Assembly: GCF_910585845.1 (NCBI RefSeq) | Contig: NZ_CAJUHF010000017.1 | Coordinates: 1 to 64,000, forward strand | Direction: 5' to 3' | Length of the DNA stretch: 64,000 nt | From: an uncultured Bacteroides sp. | GTDB lineage: Bacteria; Bacteroidota; Bacteroidia; Bacteroidales; Bacteroidaceae | Shown: piece after piece, positions 19,194 through 26,240 of the stretch | How the letters are laid out: each line of letters starts with the position of its first letter | Numbering within the stretch: the stretch's first letter is position 1 | Made by a program: the position numbers and the translations under genes | Notes under the pieces: model-generated | What the model was told of the DNA's origin: nothing | Databases searched by the model: none | What the model saw: only the letters and a program-made list of their open reading frames with translations

Positions 19194-19380
19194 GAATTTT
19201 ACATGAAAAAATGAAATAATGTAGCTTTTCATAAAAATCATCTTTCTCAATGCTACTATTCCGACATAAATGAAATTGTGATGTGAAGGGATGTGTATGG
19301 GGGCTCTCTTTCAAATTGATATATTGATGCATAGTGAGGATAAATAGGATAAGAGTTTTTTGTTTTTCCTCTGTCGGGTG

Positions 19381-20520
19381 TCATGTGATATTCGGAATCA
19401 GGTCTATTGCTTTCTTTTTACTTTCGTCCACCAATTTTGCATAGATTTGCGTGGTTTGTATATCTGTGTGTCCCAATAGTTTAGACACAGTATACAGATC
19501 GGCTCCCAAACTCAGCAACATGGTTGCATGGGTGTGGCGGGCAACGTGGAAAGTGATATGTTTGTTGATCCCTGCCTGTTCTGCCCACTTGGAAAGTATT
19601 TCATTACTCCTTCCCAAGCTGATGAGACCTCTAAATACTTTGTCATTCTCGGCACTGTCAGCCTGTTTGGGCAGTTGTTTAACCGCTTCTTTGCTCAATG
19701 GCAGCGTAATTGCTTCTTTGGTTTTTTTTTGAACAATGTGTAGTTTGAAGTTTCCATATTTGTCTTTCTTTATGTCTTTCCAAGTGAGCGCGATGACGTC
19801 GGAGTGCCGCAAGCCACAAAAACAGCTGAATAGAAAGGCTTTTTTCAGCAAGGCATTATAGAAAGGTGTCCGAGCAAGTTGTTTTACTTCGTCAATAGTC
19901 AGAAATTCTCTTTCCGTCCGGTTTCGGTGTGGCTTTTCCTCATTCTTTATTTTATCCATAGGGTTGATAGGGATGAGTTCCTCATGTACTGCATAGTTCA
20001 GGCTGTAATGCAATGTCTTGTAGTAGCAGACTTGCGTGTTGCAATGCAACAATTTTTTCTTTTTGCTATGTACCTGTTGTGCATTTTTCAGATATTCCAG
20101 AAATCCGATGATGTATTCTTTGTCTACTTTGCAAAGTGGGATGTCGGAGGCGGTGTAGCGTTTGAGGTGTCCGATTACGGCGCGCAAAGTGGTTTGACGA
20201 ACTTCTTTTTCTGTGTTTCTGTCGGCAAGGTTTTGCAGGTAGTCAGTTAGTTTGATGTTGGATATTTTACTTTTCTTGAATCCATGTATCTGATATTGCA
20301 GTTCCAGGATGCGTCGGGCTTTAATGGAGTTAGCAAGCTTAAGGGTTTCGCTATTGCGTTCTCTGTCTGCTTTGCTACATTCGGGTATGATGTACAATTT
20401 TAGAAATTCATACTTCCGCTCGCCGTCCATGTATATATCGAGATATATCGACTTGTTGCCATTGGACAGATGCTTTACCCTTATTTTAACAGGTTCTTTG
20501 ATTTTCAATTCTTTTTTCAT
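19381..20520 (-). CDS. Tyrosine recombinase (integrase/invertase family)
   Basis: A 379-residue site-specific recombinase. An N-terminal arm-binding part (about 1-85), a SAM-like core-binding domain (about 90-190) and the catalytic domain are present. Catalytic residues by count: R238 (CGLRHSD), a lysine near 266-268, H325 and R328 (HVARHT), H351 (LLGHTD) and Y360 (QIYAKL), so it looks active. It sits between two mirror-image operons, inside the segment bounded by 52-bp inverted repeats. The obvious role is inversion of that segment. No phage or conjugation genes adjoin it. Confidence 0.93.
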   Translation of the reverse strand: MKKELKIKEPVKIRVKHLSNGNKSIYLDIYMDGERKYEFLKLYIIPECSKADRERNSETLKLANSIKARRILELQYQIHGFKKSKISNIKLTDYLQNLADRNTEKEVRQTTLRAVIGHLKRYTASDIPLCKVDKEYIIGFLEYLKNAQQVHSKKKKLLHCNTQVCYYKTLHYSLNYAVHEELIPINPMDKIKNEEKPHRNRTEREFLTIDEVKQLARTPFYNALLKKAFLFSCFCGLRHSDVIALTWKDIKKDKYGNFKLHIVQKKTKEAITLPLSKEAVKQLPKQADSAENDKVFRGLISLGRSNEILSKWAEQAGINKHITFHVARHTHATMLLSLGADLYTVSKLLGHTDIQTTQIYAKLVDESKKKAIDLIPNIT

Positions 20521-20594
20521 GCTGGTTTCTTTTAAGTTTGTTTGATATGGTTATAAAAGTGAATAATTCAAATGAACAGGTAACGATATGGTAA

Positions 20595-20602
20595 CAAATA
20601 TA
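20595..20602 (-). promoter_or_regulatory. -7 box upstream of the recombinase gene
   Basis: TATATTTG on the minus strand, 75 bp before the recombinase start. No clear -33 partner was seen. It lies inside the putative invertible segment, so the recombinase would carry its own promoter in both orientations. Confidence 0.45.
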
Positions 20603-20770
20603 GTCTCAAGAATGGTGCTTGGTTGATGTTTGTCTTGATTTACCGAGATCCTTAATCCGTTAAATATTAGAGGATGATCAGAGGGAAAATCTTTCTGCAA
20701 AGATATGGAAACAGTGACAAACGGGCAACAAAGACGTCTGTTGCAGGTGGGATGCATAGTCTTGCCTGGC

Positions 20771-20874
20771 TCTCTTGTGGAAGGGGATAAGAATCAATTA
20801 AGATGATTATAGGAAATCATTCTAATTGATTATATGAATCATCTTAGTTGATTTATATTTTCCCTCACAAGAGA
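20771..20874. repeat. Large imperfect hairpin next to the right 52-bp arm
   Basis: Outer arms TCTCTTGTG (20771-20779) and CACAAGAGA (20866-20874) enclose inner arms of 17 bp with one mismatch (20792-20808 and 20837-20853, core AAGATGATT). The rest of the 364-bp gap upstream of the recombinase shows no gene. It could block transcription into the headless operon or bind recombinase accessory proteins. A weak TATATTTT at 20854-20861 is the only promoter-like sequence facing the right cassette. Confidence 0.7.
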
Positions 20875-20884
20875 TACATTCTCT

Positions 20885-21874
20885 GTGGGTTTACCGGACA
20901 AAAAGCCATGTCGGATAATTGTTCTTGACAACAATGTGCCTCAGCTCTCTCTTTACTATAAGCCGATTATAGGTGATACTGTTCCCGAAGCGAACCGCAG
21001 GGATTGGGATGTCAGTTATGATTTGGGTGGCGCATGGAAGCAGGCGCGGAGAGTAAAAAGAGAGAATAGCTCTTTGTTTAAGGTGGATGTGGTGGTATAT
21101 CCGGAACTCAAATTGAAAAATCTGGTTATTACACAAGTGTATCAAGTGCTTTTCAATTTGAATCCTGCGATTGAGATTTCGTTATGGAATGGAATGAAGG
21201 TGACAGGGCAGGTTATTATACCTATATATAATGAGTATGGAGTTTCATACGAACAGGTTCGGCAAGGATATGTCACGTTGTCTCAGTCTGTGAGGTTGCC
21301 CTACAATCTTTTTCTGACGGCGACAATTGGGTCGTTCAATAATTATCGTTGGGGAGGAACTTTGGATGTGAAGCATGTTTTTAAGGATGAGAGGTTTTCT
21401 GTACAAGGACGGGTTGGTTATACCGGACGCTCCCGCTTTGAAAATTGGCGTTGGAAGGTAAGTCCTCTGAAACGTGTGACGTGGTATTTGGGAGGGGATT
21501 TCTATTGGCCTGAATATAATACTGCGTTTTCTTTGAAAGTTGAACAATATCTGTTGGGTGAAAAAGGGATTCGTTTTGATATGGTACGTAATTTCAGGTA
21601 TGCATCCATCGGGTTTTATGGCATGAAGGTACAGAATGCCGGTAATAAAGGGTATAACGGTGGCTTCCGGTTTCAGATCGCTTTGCCGCCTTATAAATAT
21701 AAAAGAAGAGGGTACATACCGAGGGTGTTGCCTTCGGAATATTTTGGAATGTCATACAATGCGGGAAATGAACAGTATTATGGGCGTTCGTTCAATCCTC
21801 GTGTAGATGACAATATGGCGACTGAAAATAGTTTTAACCCATATTATATTAAATCAGAATTATTAAATTTTTAA
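20885..21874 (+). CDS. Headless long YjbH-like gene, right cassette (silent copy)
   Basis: The frame can start only at GTG 20885 and encodes 329 residues corresponding to residues 88-415 of the left copy (GLPDKKPCRIIVLDNN to NPYYIKSELLNF). Signal peptide, N-terminal domain and promoter are missing. Homology begins exactly at the 52-bp inverted repeat. As it stands the product would not be exported. It looks like the OFF partner of an inversion switch rather than a decaying pseudogene, because the rest of the frame is intact and its downstream genes are complete. Confidence 0.8.
   Translation: MGLPDKKPCRIIVLDNNVPQLSLYYKPIIGDTVPEANRRDWDVSYDLGGAWKQARRVKRENSSLFKVDVVVYPELKLKNLVITQVYQVLFNLNPAIEISLWNGMKVTGQVIIPIYNEYGVSYEQVRQGYVTLSQSVRLPYNLFLTATIGSFNNYRWGGTLDVKHVFKDERFSVQGRVGYTGRSRFENWRWKVSPLKRVTWYLGGDFYWPEYNTAFSLKVEQYLLGEKGIRFDMVRNFRYASIGFYGMKVQNAGNKGYNGGFRFQIALPPYKYKRRGYIPRVLPSEYFGMSYNAGNEQYYGRSFNPRVDDNMATENSFNPYYIKSELLNF
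20886..20937 (+). repeat. 52-bp inverted repeat, right arm
   Basis: The inverted partner of 18805-18856, perfectly identical over 52 bp and read in the same codon phase (L-P-D-K-K-P-C-R). The internal dyad is ATTGTT (20918-20923), CTTGAC (20924-20929), AACAAT (20930-20935). Confidence 0.9.
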
Positions 21875-21885
21875 TTTTTATTGAG

Positions 21886-22848
21886 ATGAAAATGAAATGT
21901 AAATTTTTCGGTGCTACCGCTAAGTTAGCGATGGCAATTTTAGCAGTAGGAGCTATGTTTACAAGCTGCTATGATTCAGAAAACGGTGATGTGACCAAAC
22001 CGTATAAGGCTCCGGATGCCGTTTACACATTTGTTGTTACGGTAACTAATGGTATTACGGGTAATCCTGTAATTGATGCGGATGTGACTGTAGGTACAGC
22101 TTCCTGTGACAATGTGGGCAATGGTGTTTATCAGAAGGTTGTTACTAACGACCAAACTGGAACTAAGATGGCGTCTACTGTTACGGTTAGCGTTGCTGGA
22201 AAGGCAAATGAATATGATGCAGCATCAACTACAGTTGAAGTTGCTGATATTACGAACGGTCAGGCTATTACATGTTATGCTAACATCGTTGTAAATCCGA
22301 CTGTATTTATACCGGAAGGAATGAAGGTTGAAGTTTCTACGAATACAACTTCTGATACGGATTCTTATACAGGTGATAAAGTGTGTGGTGAACAAGAAAA
22401 TATAACGATTGACTCAAGTCTGGATATCATCAACAGAACGGAGGAGCCGATGCTTATCAGCCGTGATATTACATACCCCACAGGTATCATGTATCTTAAA
22501 CCGGTAGCAGCTACACGTGCTATTGACGTTCTTGCTGGAATTCATGACTATATCACAAAGGCTGAAGGTGTAGATAATATTGCAGATAAATTCACAAAAA
22601 AAGAAACAAAAAAATATTCTTTCTTGTTGCCTGCTGCTTCTGCTTTACAGAAAATTTCAATCCAGTATATCTATGATGATAAGACTTATGCGGTTGCATA
22701 CGACGGACAGTCTTATACAGCTACGACAAGACGTCTTGCCAGCGTAATCTTCAGCAATACACCTGTACTGTTGAATATGTATCACGGACACGGACATGGT
22801 CACGGTCATGGTGGTGACTTGAACGCTGGTGGTGGTATCTTTGAATAA
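21886..22848 (+). CDS. Lipoprotein with a His-Gly repeat tail, right cassette
   Basis: A 320-residue protein with lipoprotein signal LAMAILAVGAMFTSCYDSEN. A carboxypeptidase-regulatory or Ig-like module is suggested by VTVTNGITGNPVIDADVTVG. It ends MYHGHGHGHGHGGDLNAGGG, nearly the same tail as its left-cassette counterpart, although the bodies have diverged widely. It begins 11 bp after the headless gene. Selection seems to have kept the lipid anchor and the His-Gly tail while the exposed middle changed, as expected of an antigenically varying surface protein (inference). Confidence 0.7.
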   Translation: MKMKCKFFGATAKLAMAILAVGAMFTSCYDSENGDVTKPYKAPDAVYTFVVTVTNGITGNPVIDADVTVGTASCDNVGNGVYQKVVTNDQTGTKMASTVTVSVAGKANEYDAASTTVEVADITNGQAITCYANIVVNPTVFIPEGMKVEVSTNTTSDTDSYTGDKVCGEQENITIDSSLDIINRTEEPMLISRDITYPTGIMYLKPVAATRAIDVLAGIHDYITKAEGVDNIADKFTKKETKKYSFLLPAASALQKISIQYIYDDKTYAVAYDGQSYTATTRRLASVIFSNTPVLLNMYHGHGHGHGHGGDLNAGGGIFE

Positions 22849-22895
22849 TTATATTATATATAAGGTATAGCACAACAAAAAGCGGAAAGAAAGCG

Positions 22896-23654
22896 ATGAT
22901 GAGGTATATCTATGTGAAAATAGCCCTTGCGGTTTTATTGCTGTGTTGCCCTCTCTTGCTTTCGGCTCAATTGACGTATGGTACCACCGGTCTGTTGCAT
23001 GCCCCCTCAGCAGAGATGCAGCGGGACAAGACGGTGATGATTGGTGGTAACTTTTTGAATAAGGAGATAACTCCTCCTACTTGGTACTATCATACGTACA
23101 ATTATTTTCTGAACGTAACCATATTCCCTTGGTTGGAGGTGGCGTACACATGTACGCTCTTCAAGGCGGAAGCTTTAGGCTTGAGACCATACGGTTACAC
23201 AGGATTTACGAATCAGGACAGGTATTTCTCTGTCCGGCTGCGCGCTTTGAAAGAAGGACAATTCTGGAAGTATATGCCGGCTGTGGTGTTGGGGACTTCG
23301 GATCCCTATACCGAGTCGGGAGACGGACAGATATCATCTACTGAGGGTAACGGTTATTTTTGCCGCTTCTATATTGCAGCGACAAAACATATCCCGATAG
23401 GGAAGGAGACGATAGGTGTGCACCTTTCCTATCTCTACAACAACCGTAAGGAGTATCGTCTGAACGGTCCGGCAGTAGGCGTCACCTATAATCCCTCTTT
23501 CCATCCGCAACTACGGATGATAGCAGAGTATGATTCGAAAGATTTTGCGTTGGGTGCCACATATTTGCTTTTCAACCATTTGCATGCGCAGGTAGAATTG
23601 CAAAAAATGAAATACTTTACCGGCGGACTTACTTACAAGATCTATCTGAAGTAA
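22896..23654 (+). CDS. Short YjbH-like outer-membrane protein, right cassette
   Basis: 252 residues with signal peptide ALAVLLLCCPLLLSAQ followed by LTYGTTGLLHAPSAEMQRDKT. It is a close paralogue of 14795-15541 throughout (HTYNYFLNVTIFPWLEVAYT, HPQLRMIAEYDSKDF). Here it precedes the OmpA-like gene, whereas in the left cassette it follows it, so the last two genes are swapped between cassettes. Confidence 0.75.
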   Translation: MMRYIYVKIALAVLLLCCPLLLSAQLTYGTTGLLHAPSAEMQRDKTVMIGGNFLNKEITPPTWYYHTYNYFLNVTIFPWLEVAYTCTLFKAEALGLRPYGYTGFTNQDRYFSVRLRALKEGQFWKYMPAVVLGTSDPYTESGDGQISSTEGNGYFCRFYIAATKHIPIGKETIGVHLSYLYNNRKEYRLNGPAVGVTYNPSFHPQLRMIAEYDSKDFALGATYLLFNHLHAQVELQKMKYFTGGLTYKIYLK

Positions 23655-23712
23655 GAAGAGTGGTCGGAGCAAATAACTAAAAAAGAGTTGAAATACAATA
23701 AAACCAAAAACA

Positions 23713-24906
23713 ATGAAAAGTAAATTAGTAATATTATCTTTGATGTTGGCTGGTGCCAGTGTGGCAACGGCTCAGACAAAAGAGAAATTCGTCAGCGAAA
23801 AAGCCGGAGACAATATCTTCGTGAGCGTGACTGGTGGAATTTCTATGGTAAATTCAGGCAAGAGCGAAGGTAAGTTTGGAGATGTTGCTCCTCATATTAC
23901 TGTGTCTCTCGGTAAATGGTTTACTCCGGTTTGGGGTATCCGTGCCCAAGGTGGTTTGTGGAAGGCTAACTTCAATACCAACTGGTCAAAGGGAACATAT
24001 GCTGCTGATGGTAGCATGGTAGGTTCTGAAGTGAACTACAACAAGAATGTAGGTCAGATTCGTTTGGACGGTATCTATAACCTCTCTAACGCAATCTGCG
24101 GATACAATCCCGACCGTTTGTTCACGCTGTCTGTATTTGCAGGTCCCGGCTTAACCATCGCTAAAGGTTCAGGTTCTTTCGAGATTGAAGAGAATGCTGC
24201 CGGAACAGCTTGGCAAAAAGTTCGTCCTGCCGGTGCTGATAACAAGGTAGGTGCATACATCAACGGTTCTGCCGGTCTGTTGGGTAAGTTTAATGTGAAT
24301 AACTATCTCGATATTGATATCGAAGCTCGTGGTGAGCTGGCTTCATCTTATCTCGGCTACTTGGCTTCTTCAAGAACAGTAGGCGGTGTTTACGTGGGTG
24401 CCGGTCTTACTTATACTTTCGGTGGCAAGAAGTTTGTTTCTTGTGGCTCAAAAGTAGACCAAGATGCTATCAACAGAGAAGTAAACAAGTATAGAAACGA
24501 GCTTGCACAGGCTCAGGCTGACTTGGCTAACGCTAAGAACGCTTTGGTTAACGCTAAGCCTGTGACAAAGGAAGTTGTTAAGGAAGTTGAAGTTGCCGGT
24601 CCTCGCGCCATCTTCTTCAAGATCGGTAGCGCACGCATCGACGATTACGGTATGGTCAACATCCAGTTGGCTGCCAAGATCCTCAAGGCTAACCCCGACA
24701 AGAAATATAAAATTGCCGGTTATGCTGACAAAGCTACGGGTAGCGCTTCTTGGAACCAGAAACTGTCTGAAAAACGTGCTCAGGCTGTTTACGACGCATT
24801 GATCAAGGAAGGCGTTGACAAAGACCAGATCGAACTCGTGGGCTTCGGTGGTACTGCAAACATGTTCGGCAAGAACTATCTGAACCGTGTAGTAATTCTG
24901 GAATGA
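23713..24906 (+). CDS. OmpA-family outer-membrane protein, right cassette
   Basis: 397 residues with signal peptide (KLVILSLMLAGASVATAQ). An N-terminal barrel-like region differs clearly from the left paralogue, then come the same coiled linker and OmpA-like domain (FFKIGSARIDDYGMVNIQLA, GGTANMFGKNYLNRVVILE), near-identical to the left copy. The conserved 3' ~450 bp of the two genes are themselves long inverted repeats that could recombine. Confidence 0.88.
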   Translation: MKSKLVILSLMLAGASVATAQTKEKFVSEKAGDNIFVSVTGGISMVNSGKSEGKFGDVAPHITVSLGKWFTPVWGIRAQGGLWKANFNTNWSKGTYAADGSMVGSEVNYNKNVGQIRLDGIYNLSNAICGYNPDRLFTLSVFAGPGLTIAKGSGSFEIEENAAGTAWQKVRPAGADNKVGAYINGSAGLLGKFNVNNYLDIDIEARGELASSYLGYLASSRTVGGVYVGAGLTYTFGGKKFVSCGSKVDQDAINREVNKYRNELAQAQADLANAKNALVNAKPVTKEVVKEVEVAGPRAIFFKIGSARIDDYGMVNIQLAAKILKANPDKKYKIAGYADKATGSASWNQKLSEKRAQAVYDALIKEGVDKDQIELVGFGGTANMFGKNYLNRVVILE

Positions 24907-24945
24907 TATAGGGTTCGTAGAGTGTAAGCTCTACGTGAAGAAAAA

Positions 24946-24977
24946 GGGTGCTTAACTTCGGTTAGGCATCCTTTTTT
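24946..24977 (+). terminator. Terminator of the right cassette
   Basis: GGGTGCTTAAC, loop TTCG, then GTTAGGCATCC pair with G-U pairs allowed and are followed by TTTTTT (24972-24977). A second small hairpin (CGTAGAG/CTCTACG, 24916-24935) precedes it. Confidence 0.85.
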
Positions 24978-25037
24978 GTTATTATGACTTCGGATAGAGG
25001 TAAATATCAAATATAAATCGTAATTTTGTGCCCTATT

Positions 25038-25460
25038 ATGAGCAGAATATTAGCGATAGATTACGGACAGAAGCGTACAGGGATAGCCGTCAGCGACACA
25101 TTGCAGATGATTGCGAACGGACTGACTACTGTGCCTACGCACGAACTGCTGGCTTTTATCGTCGATTATGTCGGCAAAGAACCGGTAGAACGGATTCTGA
25201 TAGGGCTTCCTAAGCAGATGAATAACGAGGCTTCGGAGAATATGAGGCGGATAGAGCCTTTTGTACGTATGTTGAAAAAGAAGTTGCCGGACATGCCCGT
25301 GGAGTACGTCGACGAGCGTTTCACCTCCGTGCTGGCCCATCGTACCATGCTGGAAGCCGGACTGAAGAAGAAAGCCAGGCAGAACAAGGCGCTTGTAGAC
25401 GAAATCAGCGCGACTATCATCCTGCAAAGTTATTTGGAGAGCAAGCGTTTTGCGTTCTGA
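25038..25460 (+). CDS. ruvX: Putative pre-16S rRNA nuclease / Holliday-junction resolvase-like YqgF (RuvX)
   Basis: The ATG at 25038 (MSRILAIDYGQKRTGIAVSD) gives 140 residues, the normal length; an upstream TTG would add unconserved residues. RNase-H-fold motifs are present: IDYGQKRTG with the first acidic residue, VDERFTS and the late DEISATIIL. The family matures the 5' end of 16S rRNA. A TAATTTTG -7 box lies at 25021-25028, very close to the start, so the leader would be short. Confidence 0.9.
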   Translation: MSRILAIDYGQKRTGIAVSDTLQMIANGLTTVPTHELLAFIVDYVGKEPVERILIGLPKQMNNEASENMRRIEPFVRMLKKKLPDMPVEYVDERFTSVLAHRTMLEAGLKKKARQNKALVDEISATIILQSYLESKRFAF

Positions 25461-25469
25461 AACGTGGGC

Positions 25470-25560
25470 AGTTGGAGTTAATAGCTGAGATGTTGACGGC
25501 TGATAGCTGGTAGCTGGCAGATGACAGCTGATAACTGATAGTTGACAGCTGACAACTGAA
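25470..25560. repeat. Degenerate GCTGATAG/GACAGCTGA repeat tract
   Basis: Seven or so overlapping variants of GCTGATAGCTG and GACAGCTGATAACTG fill most of the gap between ruvX and def. It has dyad character but no stable single hairpin that I can define. Confidence 0.6.
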
Positions 25561-25601
25561 ATTTGATAAAGAAATGTATATTGACTAAATAAAGATAAAG
25601 A

Positions 25602-26156
25602 ATGATTTTACCTATTTATGTATACGGCCAGCCCGTATTGAGGAAAGTTGCGGAAGACATAACTCCCGACTATCCGGGTTTGAAAGAGTTGATAGTGAAC
25701 ATGTTCGAAACAATGGATCATGCAGAAGGCGTGGGGCTGGCAGCTCCGCAGATCGGCCTACCTATCCGTGTGGTAGTGATCACCTTGGATGTCCTGTCGG
25801 AGGAATATCCCGAATACAAGGGCTATCGGAAAGCATTCATCAACCCCCATATTTTGGAAGTGTCGGGCGAAGAAGTCTCTATGGAAGAAGGTTGTCTGAG
25901 CCTTCCGGGCGTTCATGAATCAGTGAAACGAGGAAACAAGATCCGCGTGAAGTATCTGGACGAGAATATGCAGGAGCATGACGAAATCGTAGAAGGCTAT
26001 CTGGCACGCGTGATGCAGCATGAGTTCGACCACCTGGAAGGAAAGATGTTCATCGACCATCTCTCTCCTCTGCGCAGGCAGATGATCAAAGGAAAGCTGA
26101 ATGCGATGCTGAAAGGGAAGGCGCACTGTACTTATAAGGTGAAGACTGTAAGATAA
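25602..26156 (+). CDS. def: Peptide deformylase
   Basis: A 184-residue enzyme with all three family motifs: GVGLAAPQIG (about residues 44-53), EEGCLSLPG (about 92-100, metal cysteine) and QHEFDHLEG (metal histidines, about 138-146). It removes the N-formyl group from nascent proteins. It lies between ruvX and a TPR gene. Confidence 0.95.
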   Translation: MILPIYVYGQPVLRKVAEDITPDYPGLKELIVNMFETMDHAEGVGLAAPQIGLPIRVVVITLDVLSEEYPEYKGYRKAFINPHILEVSGEEVSMEEGCLSLPGVHESVKRGNKIRVKYLDENMQEHDEIVEGYLARVMQHEFDHLEGKMFIDHLSPLRRQMIKGKLNAMLKGKAHCTYKVKTVR

Positions 26157-26204
26157 AAAATATAAAAAGTCTTTCGTTAATCCTGCGAAGTGAACGAAAA
26201 GCAC

Positions 26205-26212
26205 TATTTTTG
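26205..26212 (+). promoter_or_regulatory. -7 box upstream of the TPR gene
   Basis: TATTTTTG fits TAnnTTTG, 28 bp before the start at 26241. No -33 match was found. Confidence 0.45.
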
Positions 26213-26240
26213 TTTCGTTTACAAGCGTTTATAAGACAAG

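Larger units (their letters stand above)
18805..20937. other. Putative invertible segment switching two outer-membrane operons
   Basis: Bounded by the two 52-bp inverted repeats. It holds the first ~87 codons and promoter of the left long YjbH-like gene, the tyrosine recombinase and a hairpin region. Inversion at the repeats would detach promoter and 5' end from the left operon and fuse them, in frame, to the headless first gene of the right operon (87 + 329 = 416 residues, against 415 for the intact copy). This is inferred from sequence architecture; the inverted form is not visible in one sequence. Confidence 0.75.

Noticed and set aside
19381..20520. Integrase of an integrated phage or conjugative element
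   Set aside because: No phage, mobilisation or tRNA attachment features adjoin it; mirror-image operons and coding-phase inverted repeats point to a local invertase.
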